Source: Gracilaria gracilis (taxonomy: Eukaryota > Rhodophyta > Florideophyceae > Gracilariales > Gracilariaceae). Taken from it: DNA of 64,000 nt. The notes beneath the pieces are model-generated. The model saw only the letters and a program-made list of their open reading frames with translations. It was not told the DNA's origin and did not search any database. The first letter of the stretch is position 1; the number at the start of each line of letters is the position of its first letter. Below, in pieces: positions 11,458 to 24,195 of the stretch. The stretch covers positions 1,178,001 through 1,242,000 of the forward strand of contig JARGSG010000012.1 in the NCBI GenBank assembly GCA_030374805.1. Direction: 5' to 3'. Position numbers and translations under genes: made by a program.

Positions 11458-14400
11458 TCATCCCACTTGGGCACTTCCCAGCGTAGCAGGTGGGGCTGTT
11501 CCCGCTCGACGGTGATACTGAACTACCTTTGAACGTAGGAGATGCTCGATCGGCTCGGCTGTGTCGTGAGCCGGATCATACCCGTACCAACGGACGTGGT
11601 AGCGTAGTATACCCTCCTGATTCCAGGAATGCCCGACAATTCGGTCGACGATGTACTCTTGTAAGTACACCTGCCGGCCTTGCCGAGTCGTCGTCACGGC
11701 TGTGTGCTCATCGCCCTGCGAAGGGGAATCTCCCGGATCGGGTATCGATACGCTCGTCGGGGTTGACCGAGTAGTCCTCCGTAGAGGTGGGTGTTCCGGT
11801 GAGCGTACCGCAAGTCTGCGTGCTTCGGGGCGAACCACAAGTCTGCGTGATTCAACCAGTACCGACGGACGTTCTGACGAGCTCGCACGGCTTTCCCGCG
11901 TTGCGCTGCGAGTGGTGCAGCGCCACACGCGCCTTCTGTGCTTGCACGTGACTTCACCGACCTGTGGCCGTGGGGCGTCGTTGGGCGATCCGCCTCCCTG
12001 GACAGGGTGTCCTTTCTGGCGCGTGCCAAGTGGCGGCGCCGTGGCGATTCGTTCCCAACGGTTACTTCAGGTGACTCCGGGCTCCTGGTGCGACTTTCAA
12101 CAGCGCTGGGTGCAGCGCGAGCCGCACCCATTACTTGGAGAATTTCTGCCTCAAATGGCCTGTCCTCGCCGTCCATGACGCGAACATCATCCCGGGTGAC
12201 CGGTTTCCGTCTGGCGACTATGCCAGGGTCTACCGAGACACTCGGAAATTCCGCAACCGTGCGTGGCTTTGGGGGTGTCGTCCTCCCTTTGTACAGGGGT
12301 TGCCATCCGGCGTCCAGCGGTGGGTTTCAGCGCCGCGTCTGCCGTTGTGGTGGGCGCGTGCGACCGATTGTTCGGAGCCGTCCCCGGGGGGGGTGGTTCC
12401 TTACAGCCCAGCTGAGCTGGTACCAAGACACGATCACGGCTCGCCTTGGGCAAGGTTGTGGTTGTTCTGTCTGCTTCACCGTGTAGCTTCCCCACCTGCA
12501 GCGGCGTATCTGACGGGATTTCCGGTCTGGCAACAGCCTGCCGTGTACCACGAATGCCTTCTTCCCCTTGCGATGGCGGATTACCTTCAGCAGAAGTGAC
12601 CTCCTCCCCCTCCTTAGATGGAGGTGCGGGAGATCGGGTAGAGCGTTCCGCTACGCGGGTGGAGTCCCTGCGAGCGAGTTGAACAGAAAAATGGCCGTTC
12701 TAGCCAACAATGTTTTCCGATATCATCGGTGTATCCGATTCCATCGGTAGGTCTGACAGTCCCCGGTTTGGGTGTGGTAGAATCAGCGGGCGATTCAGCA
12801 CAATTGTTTCGGGGGTTGCTGATTCCGTAGACACGGGTCTGGCAGGTGCCAGCAAGAACTTAGACGAGGGTGGTGGGACCAAGACCACGCGATCGCGGGA
12901 GATCCGCTCACGCGCGTCCTTGATTTCCAGTACCACTGTGTCCTCCGCGACGGAGATTACCTTGAATGGTCCATCCGCCACGGGCGAGAGCTTATGGCGT
13001 TTCTCCCTATCAGGGTTATAGTGTTCCTTCCGTACGAAGACGTAGGTACCCGCCTTAACTGACGGTGTGCTACTTCCTCGCAGGCGAGCATCGAAATCAC
13101 GCTTGTAAGCGGCTTGAGCCCTCACCATGGATTGGCGAGTGGCGGGTACCAACTTGGATAGCCACTGTTTCCATTTCTGGCGGTAGTCACCCACAGAGGG
13201 GAATTACCCAGCGGAGGCTGTGCTTCCAGCGCCACCGGCGGGGGGGTACGGGAGATTACTAGCTCGAACGGTGGAACACCGGTAATTCTATGTACCTGCG
13301 TGTTGTACGCGAACGTCAGCGCGTCAGTGTACAGGTCCCATGTCTTTGGGTGATCAAGCACTTAAGAACGGAGAGATGCTAGCATCGTCCAGTTGAACCG
13401 TTTGACTTGCCCATTACACTGGGGATGGTAGGTTGTAGTGAACAGGTTCTTTACATCCAGGATGCGACATACATCCTGGAAAAACGGCGATGCGAACTGT
13501 TTCCCGTTATCGGAGAGTACCTGAACCGGCGAACTGTAGACGAAAATCCAGTGCTTCACGAAGGCCTGGGCTACCGTGAGAGCGGTGATCCTCTTCAGAG
13601 GGACAGTCCGAACGAGTTTCGAGAAACAATCCGTTATTAAGAGCAAAAACTTGTGACCTCTCCGGGTCGTTAGGAGGGGTCCGAGTATATCGATTGCGAG
13701 AAACTCAAGGGGCGCCCTTGCGGAGAATAATCTCATCTTCTTTTGAGTTCTTCCGAAGTTTAACCCGGGTTTTCGCGCATTCAGTGCAGAGCTGCACCGT
13801 TGCGTAGCAATCGACCGCCATGGCGGGCAAGTAAAAGTCCCTGCGAATGGTTAAGTATAACTTCCGTCCACCTTCCTGGCCACTGAACCTCGCCTAATGC
13901 GACAGTTGGAGTACCCGTGCCTGCAGCGTGTGAGGCACCCCCACTTGTAGGTTAGACTCGGCCGTTCTAACGAGATAGCCGACGTCATTAACCTCAAATG
14001 GGAGGGTTGCACACCCGTTTAAACGTGCACAAATGCGCACGCAGAACGGGTGGCCGTGTTGTTCTCGGGTCATTTTCTCCGGTGTTACCCGGACAAAATC
14101 CCCCAGTATGGGCTTGTCAGCCCCATTCTCGTTTGCCACGAGTTGTTCGTCCAATTCATCGTCGAATTCTCAGTCTTCTGGCAAAATGTCGAGTTCACCT
14201 TCCGGATCTTCCATGTCTACCTCGTCAGCGACGAAACAAGGGATCCCATCATCTCCCGAGGGGAGGGCTTCTCCATTCGCGGGTAATCTCGACAGCGCGT
14301 CGGCTTGCGTGTTCAGCGCTTCTTTCTTATACACGACTTGAAAGTCGAATTCCGCTAGGCTAAGCCTCCATCGCATGAGGCGTCCCGACGGGTTGGAGAT

Positions 14401-15145
14401 GTTCATTAACCACCTCAGCGAGGAATGATCCGTGTACACGGTAAACTGCACACCCATAAGATGGGGGCGAGGAGATGCCAGAGCCCACACAAGGGCAAGG
14501 AACTCTTTCTCCGAAACGGAGTAATTTCGTTCATGAACGTTGAGCGAACGCGACCAGTAACCAATGGGCTGACGTTCCCCTTCGAAGGTGGTTTAGAAAA
14601 GAGCACAATCCACTTGGTAGTCGCTCGAATCCATGTCCATGGAGTACGGTAGTCCGGGTTTTGGCAACGATAGAATCGGAGCACATTTGACACCCTCCTT
14701 CAAGGAGTTAAACGTCTCTGTCTCGACAGGCGTGAAGGGTACCAGTTTCGGTGGCTCGCCTTTCCGCAGTAGTGCGTTGAGGGGTGCCGCGATATACGGG
14801 AAATTCGGGACGAACCGTCGGTAGACGTTGACCAATCCCAAGAAGGAGCGCATTTCCGTTTGGGTTCGCGGTTCCTTCGCCTTGGCGAGGGACGTCACTC
14901 AAGCTTCCTCGATCGACAACCGTCCTGGACTGATTAAATGGCCTAGGTACTTCACAGTGTCTGTGAAGAATTCACACTTCCTCAGCTTGAGGGAAATTCC
15001 TGCGTCACGCAGTGTGGTCAATACCTCCCTTACGTTGGTGAGATGATCGTCCAGATTACTGGAGAAGACAATTATGTCATCTAGGTAAACTAGACACGTC
15101 CGCCACTTGAAGCGGTTCAACAAGATGTCGAGTACCTCCTATTCA
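11458..15145 (-). pseudogene. Pol of gypsy element A (RT part, RNase H, integrase, chromodomain)
   Basis: Recognisable landmarks are the RT segment CLVYLDDIIVFS, RNase H TVYTDHSSLRWL, the H2C2 linker region, the integrase core with FLAIDILGP, LITDCFSKLVRTVPL and LSDNGKQFASPFF, and a chromodomain with YHVRWYGY. Between integrase and chromodomain lies an unusually long Ser/Thr/Pro/Arg-rich linker of some 300 codons. The chromodomain suggests targeting to methylated histones, as known for chromoviruses. The copy is broken, with many interruptions. Confidence 0.85.
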
Positions 15146-15425
15146 CTCGCGGGTACCTGGCCCGTTTCTCGTGATACACGACAATCGCCTCGAGCTTTTG
15201 CCCGGTGGCAATATCTATGGGCATGATCGTTGCATGTTCCAGGTTTCCACGGGTGCCCATATTTGTCTGAACGAGGTTTCGGTTAGCTGGCCTAAACGCT
15301 TTACGGAGAGAGCGGCCAACCATCTTGGTGAATGATATACCGGACTCATCAACTCTAAACAGCTCCTCAGCGGAAACAATGCGGTAACGCTTTATAAGCG
15401 CTCCCAGTGGAAATCCGTGATACAA
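15146..15425 (-). pseudogene. Pogo-like (DDE_1) transposase fragment, N-terminal catalytic part
   Basis: About 90 codons read YRIVSAEELFRVDESGISF followed by GRSLRKAF and NMGTRGNLEHATIMPI, ending near YPRVNR. VDESG is the first catalytic Asp motif of pogo/Tigger-type DDE_1 transposases. It abuts the truncated RT of gypsy element A, so it is either the target into which A inserted, later deleted, or a deletion joint. The complementary 3' half of the same family is at 54.6-55.6 kb. Confidence 0.65.
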
Positions 15426-15924
15426 ATTGGATATTGATATGATATCTCTGTAGGACGTAGGATTAGTATGAAACTTTTATCCCACAGATATGAAAGATAC
15501 GCAGAAATGATACAGTTCCGATGAATTTTGATATATTCAAGACGTGGGACTCATAAATATGTGATACATCTTTGGCACTATTTCCCACGTTCGTGATATA
15601 AGTGCGCTATATATTCTGAAATTGCCATATCAAATCTTCCTCAAATATAAACCCGAAATACATCGGGTCCACATCAGGACCTTTCGTGAGACTCACGTAA
15701 ATGTGATATCTAATTCAGTAATGTACTAAACACGTATGCGAGTTGTACCATAACTTACAAATTCTGCTTGAGATATGTTCAGCTAATATCACATGTGTAT
15801 TTATTCCACTGGGTTGGTCGAACAGAATCCTCGCGTTTACGCGTATCTTTTCCGAAATGCTCCATGATTTCATCCGACAGCCGTTTTTCACGAGAAACTA
15901 ATCGCGTCGTACTCTGACGGTAAC
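15426..15924. other. AT-rich spacer
   Basis: About 500 bp of AT-rich sequence with repeated GATATC/GTGATAT-like words (for example TGATATGATATC near 15,433). A short minus-strand ORF (15,991-15,779) includes basic residues (VSREKRLSDEIMEHFGKDTRKRE) but has no recognised family. It may be upstream sequence of the pogo-like element. Confidence 0.35.
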
Positions 15925-17387
15925 GATCGTCTTCCCGGGATCTTCCGGCGATAGTTACCACTTCGTGAGATTGGCGTCGGCGGGTGGCCATTCCTTCTAA
16001 CGCATTTTTGTAGCGTTCCGCCGAATCTTTGGCTTCCGCTCAAACGGTTTTGGTCCGTCTAGGGTATGCGCGGCAGAGCCGAGCGAGCTGCGAGTTCCAA
16101 ATTCCTGATTCCATCAGCTTCGATCTCCGGTTATACCGTACGCAAGGAAAGATTTCGTACTGCACCCGCTGGGTGGTTATAGAGACTTACTCTTGGGGAA
16201 GACGGCCTGTTGTACGCCAGGAGGTGATATATTGGATTCATCCAATCCTCCGTGCGGAGTTCAAGTATTTTCGCCTGGAGTCCCATTTACGATGGTTGCA
16301 GATCATTATCCACTACGAGCGGCGTGCGCGTTTCCGATTCGCGTTTCTTGTCCTGTATCAGAAAACGGAGATCAATCGAATCCGGCATAATCAACAGCTG
16401 GGCCGTAACGTTCCCATTCCAACATGGTGTTTCTCGATGGAGGTGTACCGCGGGTGCTACGTGGAGTTCTCCTCGGTCGTCTTCTACCTTGGTTAATACC
16501 TCTTCGAAGACCTGTCTTCCGGACTGCGCTCCGTTTTGCTCACTGAGTAATCGGTAAGCATTGCCGATTATCTTTTATGGGACGTATATGAGCAGTACAG
16601 GCTTTGATACATTCCATCTCGCCTTTGCGCGTGTTTCGGAGAACTCTCGTGGCTGGTCCCTCTTGGAGGTGAAAATAATGCCAAAGAAATCTTGGACTCC
16701 TCGATGTGGTAGACCGAGTCGAATGGGCCAGCGTGCCCTTCACTCAAATCGGCCGCGGTCACGAGAACGGCAGTTTAGATCGGTCTCCAGGAAGACGCAC
16801 ACCATTGGCGGGGGACTTCATCTTTTTCAACCCGTGAAAGGTGTACGAGATAACCGCAGCTGAAGCGGCAGCGCTCCGGGTGGATCCAAGGTGTATCCTT
16901 TACGGGCATCAAGTTGGTTTCGATGACGATGAAAATTTTTTCCACGCCTACTGCGGTGGAGAGAACCAAATGAGAGACAACGAACCCAAGATTGGGTATG
17001 ATGACGAAATAGTCAAGATAACACCTTCCAACAATGCGGCTGAGCCGACCTCCAACACCACGGCAGCGCCGACAAACAGCGACGGTTGAGCCAGGGAACC
17101 CACCCGAGCTCGAAACGTCATCGGCGGCCGCCGTGGTGGCTTCTCTTGCGGATGAAACCGGCGTGATTGAGGTACCCGCCGTCCTGCTCTCTGTGGGTGT
17201 GACTGATGATGCGGCTGTGATCGCTCAGCTCCTCCGAAAAGTAAGTCTTTCCGCAAATGTTGTTGCGAGCGGGGACGTCGCCGCTATGATGGACGCGTTG
17301 GCTGCTCGCCTTTCTGGCAGATCCAATCCTATGAATTGGAATAGCGACAATGGTGCTCCGGGCTTTTCTAACCAGTCGAGTACTTAG
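15925..17387 (+). pseudogene. Antisense accessory ORF of gypsy element B (remnant)
   Basis: Its core corresponds closely to element C (YARQSRA.CEF, SFDLRLYRTQG, VVRQEVIYW, RFRFAFLVLYQ) and the tail keeps AAVIAQLLRKV and GDVAAMMDALAARL. The N-terminal part is missing from this copy. It is broken. That the tail motif persists in all three elements suggests it mattered to the protein before decay. Confidence 0.6.
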
Positions 17388-17599
17388 TTCGTTTTCCACA
17401 TGATTCCTGATATGCGGTATTGTCGTAAAAGTAAGCCTTGCTGGCTCTTAAACCTACTACCGTATATGACTTTTCTTTTCATTTTTCAGGTGCCTACTAT
17501 GTCTTCGTTCACTTCTTTCAAGCTCAGCTAACTTCTTCCCTTTCGGGCCGTGTTATTCCACTTGAGCATTGACAATTGTCGCCGGGAGATCCATGAAAG

Positions 17600-20500
17600 T
17601 ACGTCAATGAAACTGCACCACTTTAGACCATGAGAGCTGCGTGGTGCTTCAATCTGGGCCGTACCAACGTACGAGATACTGTATGTACCTTAATAGATGG
17701 TAAGAGTGTGTCACGATGTGATCGACTATGAACTCCTGTTGGAAGACTTCCCGACCTTTCCATGTGATCACGACATCCTTCTTCGAGGAGCTCCTCGGTG
17801 GGCATAGCCGTGGTTGGCACTGCGTTGATACTCCAGTTAGACCGAGTTTTGTCCAACAACGTTGGTTGCACGGTGCCGTCGCGGTGGGGTTCTCTACTTT
17901 TGTCGACTGTCACGCGTCTCGTGGTATTGCTGCTCCCGTTTCATTGGTTCGGTAGTGTTTCTACTTCCGCGAGAGTATCAGGTCAGCGTGCGGCAAATTT
18001 TCGTAGTAGCAACCGTTCCGAAGAAACTCGGTGTGTCGCTCAAGGCGCTCGCGTCAGCTGTAACCCTGATTGAACCGGCTTCGCCGTGACGGGACGTGAA
18101 GTTGTCAACGGGTGGCCGTCATTGTTCTGTGCCACGGAGAGTTCCGCCTCCGTGTGCACAGGAGGTGTCAGCTTGCCTTTTCGACGCGACCTGCTCGCTG
18201 AACTGCTCTCCCTTAAAGTTGTAGTCCGTGTGCTATGGTTGTTACTTTTTTTTGGGGGCATTTGACGACGTGTTCCCGGGTACTTCGACGTCGGCGAGTT
18301 GGACGACTTAGTCTCCAACAATTCTTTTGCGTATTGGACGTGCGAGCTCAGCGACGCCTTGGGCGATGGTTCCGCTTCGATTTGCGACGTAGTCACCTTC
18401 AGGCACGCTATTCGGCGTATACAATGGCCTCGCCGGTAACGACTGAGTCTCTTCGGTACTGTCCCGCGCAGCGGTAATATCCAGCGACGATTCTGCTTCT
18501 GCGCTGACAGGCGGTGACTTTGGTGAGACGCCGGGCTCCTGTGAAGGCTCTGTCCGGGCATTAGCGGTGTCTCTTTTCCGTGCGACATGGTGTTCATCGC
18601 GCGACTACGCAGAGGCATGACGATGAACGAGTCCCTCTTCCTCCTTAGATAAGGCGACATGGGGATTAGTGTAGGCGGGCCAAGGCAGCGATTAATTACG
18701 CCGAGTAGTGGGGCTTCGGAAAGCGAAGCACGAGGGCGCGTAGAGTTCGATATATCGCTAGATCAGAGAGTCCCCTGTTTGGGTGTGGTAACTCCCTAGG
18801 GCGGTCTATGGGGGGTGGGTCCGGCGTCTCCGTAGCGTTTTTATCCCCTAGCGCGGCAGTGACTTTCTTTGATGGGTCATTTCCCGTAGGCGAGGGTGGG
18901 AAAGTCACGCGATTACGGGAGATGCGTTCATGTTGCTGACCCATCTCAACTATGACAGTGTCGGACTCTACAGCAATTGCCTCCAAGAAAATGTCTGTGA
19001 CGGGTGAGAGATTATAGCGTTTCTCCTTGCCTGGGTTTCAGTACTTATTACGGATGAACAGATAGTCCTCTTCCTTAAGGTAGGTGGTGTTTGAGGGGTT
19101 CTAGCATCAAAATCACGCTTATATGGGGTTAGTGACCGGAATATTGACCGTTGTGTTGCAGGAAAGAACTTGGTTGGCCGTTTCTTCCAGTTTCTCTTCA
19201 TCCCTTCGTCGAGGGAAACTGATCCAGCTTTGGCTGAGCTTCCAGCGTCACGGGCGGTGGTGTGGGAAAAAAACCCACTTCCAATGTAGTCAATCCAATA
19301 GTACGTTGTACCTGAGTGTTGTACGCCAGTGTCAGCGCATCGGTGATAAGTTCCAACCTGGTGAGGTGTTCGCCTGCGTAGGAACGGAGTGCTGCTATTA
19401 GTGTGCAGTTAAACCGTTTAGCCTGCCCATTACACTGGGGGTGGTTGTTTGTCATGGAGAGATTCTTGACATCTAGAATTCTGCATGCATCTTCGAAGAA
19501 CCGGGAGGAAAACTGTTTCCGGTTGCCGGAGAGTAGATTCACCAGTGGACCGTAGGCGAATGTTCAAAGGGTGACGAATGCTTGTACAACCGTCAACGAC
19601 GTGATTCTTCGCAGTGGTACGGTACGAACGAGCTTCGAAACATGATGCGTGATCACGAGTAGAAATTTTTTATGGCGCTTAGTGGTGAGGACTGGTCCCA
19701 AAATATCGATGGCTACGACTTCCAGGGGCGCCCTTGTGGGGAACAGCTTCAACCTCGTTGCATGGCTGCGGAGCTTGACGCGATTCCGAGCACACTTGGG
19801 GCAGACCCGCACAGTTGCGTAGCTATCCAAAGCCATTTATGTACAGTAGAATTTCCTTCGCAATGTGAGATACAGTTTCCGTCCACCGAAGTGGCAGCTA
19901 ATTTTGGCATAGCGTGCTAAGTGTTACCCGATATTGTAGGGCGTGTGGCACCACTATATGGGGGTTTCCAGTTACCGTGCGAACGAGATATTCAATATCA
20001 TTCACCCGAAAGGGGAGTTCACCTCCTCCATTGAATTGCGCCCGAGTCTTCGTGCAGTAAGGAACTCTAAATCGTTCCCTAACAATCTCCTCCGTGATGA
20101 AAACTAAGAAGCTTCCTGGTAGGGGGTTTGCCCTTTTGCTAAAATCAAGAAGTTTATCCAGTTCCTGGTCAAAATCCAGTTCGTCCGGCCATTCTTCTTC
20201 AATATCATCTAGTTCACCTGCGGTGTAGTCCTCAACTGCGAAGCAGGGTATTTCCTCGTCATCGACGGCTAAAGCTTCCCATGTGGTGGGTAGGCGAGAA
20301 TGGGCGTCGGCTTGTGTATTGTTGGCGCCTTTCTTGTAGACGACGTCGAAGTCGAACTCTGCAAGACGCAGTCTCCAACGCATTAAGCGGCCTGAGGGCT
20401 CCGATATGGAGAGTAGCCATCTCAATGTTGAGTGATCCGTGTAAAAGGCGAAATGAGCACCCATGAGGTAGGGGCGTAGTGTGCATAATGCCCACACTAC

Positions 20501-21720
20501 TGCAATACATTCCTTCTCCGAGACGGAGTAATTCTTCTCATGCACGTTTAACGAACGGGACCAGTACCCAATTGGCTTGCGTTCCCCCTCTGGGGTGCTT
20601 TGAAACAAGGCGCAGCCTACCTGGTAGTCAATAGAATCCGTGTCCACGGTATATGAAAGTCCCGGTTTAGGTAGTGACAACACTGGTGCCGTGGTTACAG
20701 CCTCTTTGAGAGAGTTAAAGGCTTCCGTCTGAGTGGACGTGAAGGGGTACAACTTAGGTGGTTGATCCTTCCGCAGAAGCGCGTTGAGAGGTGCCGCAAT
20801 ATCCGCGAAGTTGGGAATAAACCGTCTATAGACGTTGACTAATCCTAGAAAGGATCTCAGTTCACTCTGTGTAGTGGGTTTTGTGGCCTGCTTCAGCGAA
20901 TTCACACGAACGTTCTCGATCATGACACGTCCTGGACAGATTATGTGACCCAGACACTTGACCGTATCCGTGAAGGTTCAAATTTACTCAACTTGAGTGT
21001 TCTTTCGGCGTCCCGTATCGTGGCCATTATATCTCTCATATGTGTAAAATGATCATCCAGATTATCTGAGAATACGATGATGTCGTCAAAGTAGACGAGA
21101 CAAGTACGCCACTTGAAGCGGGCCAGTAGGATATCAATAACATTCTGAAAAGTAGCGGGGGCATTGGTTAAACGAAAGGCCATCCATCTGAAACGGTAGA
21201 GGTCAGAATGGTATAAAAACGCAGTCTTGTCATGATACTGCTTCCTCACTGGCACCTGCCAATATTCTCAATTATCATCAAATGCCGTGAATACGATAGC
21301 AATTCCGAGAGAATTGATTTATTCATCCATGCGTGGAATAGAGTACACGTCTTTGACGGCGAAAACGTTCAGGCGACGATAGTCGATGCAAAAGCGCCAG
21401 GAACCATCCAGTTTGGGAGCCAGTACCAACGGTGATGCCTACGGTGGAGGTGCCTGTTTAATAACTCCTTCACGGAGCATCTTGTACACCTGAATTTGCT
21501 CTTTGTCTCTGGCCTCGGGCACTCTTCTGGACAGATGTGGCGCTACTGGCCAAGAGTTCGGAAGGTGATTAATCCGGTGTTCCGTGGTATTTATGTCTCC
21601 TAGAGAACCATCCCACATTGTGGTGAATTAATGAAGCATATCACGCAGTTTTTCGCGATGCGTCTCCGGAACATATCCGACGTGGAGTTTTTCCAATTCC
21701 TTCACTGGGTTTCATTGGTC
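17600..21720 (-). pseudogene. Pol of gypsy element B
   Basis: Landmarks: RT (TCLVYFDDIIVFSDN), a palm/thumb segment with SFLGLVNVYRRFIPNF, RNase H (FYTDHSTLRWLLS), integrase core (VVAIDILGPVL, LVRTVPLRRITSLTV) and a chromodomain region at about 17,600-17,760. The 341-codon RT/RNase H stretch at 20,923-19,898 is still open. The rest is broken many times. Confidence 0.8.
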
Positions 21721-22199
21721 GCAACTCGTTGGAATGCGTGTCTTCTCTGTGTTAACAGGTGACTGAACCGAAAAATTAGGTGACAGAGGCGATTGATGTA
21801 CAATCTCCTCCCCCTCTTTAGGGTGAAAGAATCCGAGCGCATCGGCAGCAGTCATCTTGGGGCGTCTCAGGCGCCTTCAGCCTCAACTCTGAGGGCGCCT
21901 CTTAAAGAGAGGAGACTCCCATAGTTAGTTTTCCTGACCAGATTTTGTCTGAGGCGTGTGCTCAGTGTTCTGAACCATTGATGCCTGAACACCAGTGGCA
22001 GAAGCGTCTACAGTACCGGTTGAATTTTCCCCCAGATAGGAACGATGATGAGAGGTCACCAGGTTATTGGAAATCAGAGCCGCAATTGTGCGCAGAGTAC
22101 CCATCTTTTCGCGGACGTATGATGCCATCGGAACGGGAGCCGTCTTGTCAGGTGAGAGAGATTCGTAGTTGGCACTGTCTTGTGGCCATGCATTCAAGC

Positions 22200-23790
22200 A
22201 AGGTTAAAAAGCACTGCGGTTACGTATGCTCTCGCATATAGCAGAGGTGATAGAACAATCCAACAATAGCACCGACGTTCCGGACATCCGAGAATCGCAA
22301 CAGTCGGCTGGGAGCTTGCAAGAAAGGTTGTGAGGCCCGGGTTCCATCGTTCTCATATGGCAGTCGAGGCGGTTTAATTCGGTTCAAATTTGCATACAGC
22401 AGAGTATTGTCCTGGCCCGTCTGTAATGAGGCATCTGTGGTTGAAGGAAGTTCCGTTGTCGGGATTGAAAACACGTCACTACGGGAAAATTGCACCTGAT
22501 CATACGCCTTATTGGAGCATTCGCCACCCAGCATTGACGCAGACGGTGTTCCCGGTTCCAATATCAACGCTTTAGAAGACTTCAACCAGCTACCCAAAAT
22601 TCGTGCGCGTAACGCACCGCCTTCGGCACGTACATACTGCGCCAGTTCTAAGTACGTCATCTTACAGTTCTCTTCACAGCGAAGGGGCACTATGGTCCGT
22701 ATAGCAGGGTGTAATCCATCACATAACATGTTAACGGGCTCTTGAGCGCAATATACATTGCCACAGCGTTAGAAGGCCTTGTTCAGGCGTACCGAGTAAT
22801 CGGGTTTTGTTCCACCAGGGCGTTATTTGGTGCCTCTCCGAGCGAGCAATGACGACTAGATTGCGGTTCCAGTGGCATAGGACCTCAGTAGGTACTAAAC
22901 TGCTTCGGGCCAGTATGTAACCTCTCCTTCAGAGGCGCGCAATGAACCTCTTACAAAGTTCTATTGATCTTCTGCTAGTCCGTGTAAAAAATAGAGCGGT
23001 GCAAAAAACGCCTGCCTTAATACATCCCAAGGATCTCGGCTTCCGCTACAAAGCGGGAAAGGAAATCCAACACCAAGATGGGATCATGAGCTATTAACAG
23101 TTAATTACGGAGCAAAAGTTGAATTCGTTTGATACAACCTTTGACCTTCCCCGTATCTCGAAAAGTGCAATCCAATAAGAAGTCCCCAAAACGGTAGTAC
23201 CGGTTTGAAAACAATTTCTTGTAGAGCAGAATGGAAGGCTTCAACTCTTTTAGTCCAGAGTGCTTCCTTCCCTTCGAGGGAGCGCGTATCCCACCTTGGG
23301 TGGCTGATGACCGCTTTCAGCATGATGAACACTCACAAGGGACTTCTCAAACCGACGAGTTGGACCTGTCAGACTAGGTTGACCGACGTGAAGAAAGAGA
23401 AGATTCTGAATAATCGAAGTCGTATTTCTTCCGATCCTTGGGTGCTTCGTATTTACTGACCTTCTTGTCACGGTTTGAAACAGCAATCGGCTCCGCTAAG
23501 CGATTGGCCCAAACAAGGACGGTTTGCTCCACCGTTTCCAAATGGAAACGGAGGCGGGTAGACTTCTCAGCCACTTCCTCCACCAAATTAGTGTGTCCTG
23601 GAAAAGCTTCCACGAAGGAGTTGACATCACCACGCAATACGCGTAAATCCCCAAAAAAATCGTGCAAAACAGTGTCGTCTACGTTCTTACGAAGTATAGA
23701 CAACTTCTTGGCAAAGATAGCGTGAGCATCCCGCACAGAGTGGAGCTGCTCTTCGACAATTAGACTGGGAATGTCATTAGTAGCCAACCT
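22200..23790 (-). pseudogene. Gag-like region of gypsy element B
   Basis: Two protein-like stretches lie between the leader and RT. The downstream one contains LCDGLHPAIRTIV followed by TYLELAQYVRAEGGALRAR, which has the shape of the C-terminal part of a retrotransposon Gag capsid. The upstream one (around 23,400-23,780) is a charged helical stretch (TNLVEEVAEKSTRLRFHLET). No CCHC knuckle was seen. It is broken. Its presence argues that the antisense ORF is additional to Gag. Confidence 0.5.
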
Positions 23791-24177
23791 CTAAGGTGGT
23801 TCTTGTCTATTAGGGCCAGCGGCGGACGTCACACCAATGAGAATAGAGAGACCAACAACCGCAGTAGCCAGTCCATCCCCTTGGTGACGGTTAATTAACG
23901 AAGTGTACGGAATTAGGGTGGTCGTCTGCACAGCTTCAGTAGCTGACAATACTTTGGTATGAGACCGACAAGGGGTGGGGATCCGCGACGAAAGTGGCGG
24001 GTCCCTTTTTCCAGTTTGAGTGCGCGTCTTCGGACGGTCTCACAACTTCATTACCAAAACAATCAACAGCCTAGGACCTGAGACTTTCAGTGGACTTCCA
24101 AGTAGAGACAAAAGCAAAAGAATCAAGTTCGAAACGAGTGAATCACCAGTGAATCTTCCGACAAAACCAAGACGTTT

Positions 24178-24193
24178 CTAGATCGGGAGACCA
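24178..24193 (-). promoter_or_regulatory. Primer binding site of element B
   Basis: On the element's sense strand, TGGTCTCCCGATC begins two bases inside the 5' LTR. It starts with TGG, as expected for pairing to a tRNA 3' CCA end. The implied acceptor strand begins with C, as in eukaryotic tRNA-Tyr, but the tRNA identity is only a guess. Confidence 0.45.
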
Positions 24194-24195
24194 CT

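Larger units (their letters stand above)
8493..15145 (-). mobile_element. Ty3/gypsy chromovirus-like element A (fossil, 5' end missing)
   Basis: This LTR retrotransposon is read on the minus strand. Parts from low to high coordinate are: 3' LTR (8493-9261), polypurine tract (9262-9277), an antisense ORF on + (9477-11150), then on - the chromodomain (about 11,560-11,780), a long low-complexity linker, integrase (about 12,700-13,740), zinc-binding linker, RNase H (about 14,170-14,500) and part of reverse transcriptase (about 14,600-15,140). Its upstream end runs into a pogo-like transposase scrap, so gag and the 5' LTR are not present here. It is broken, with roughly ten or more interruptions in pol. 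It is probably older than element C, but with only one LTR I cannot date it. Confidence 0.85.
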
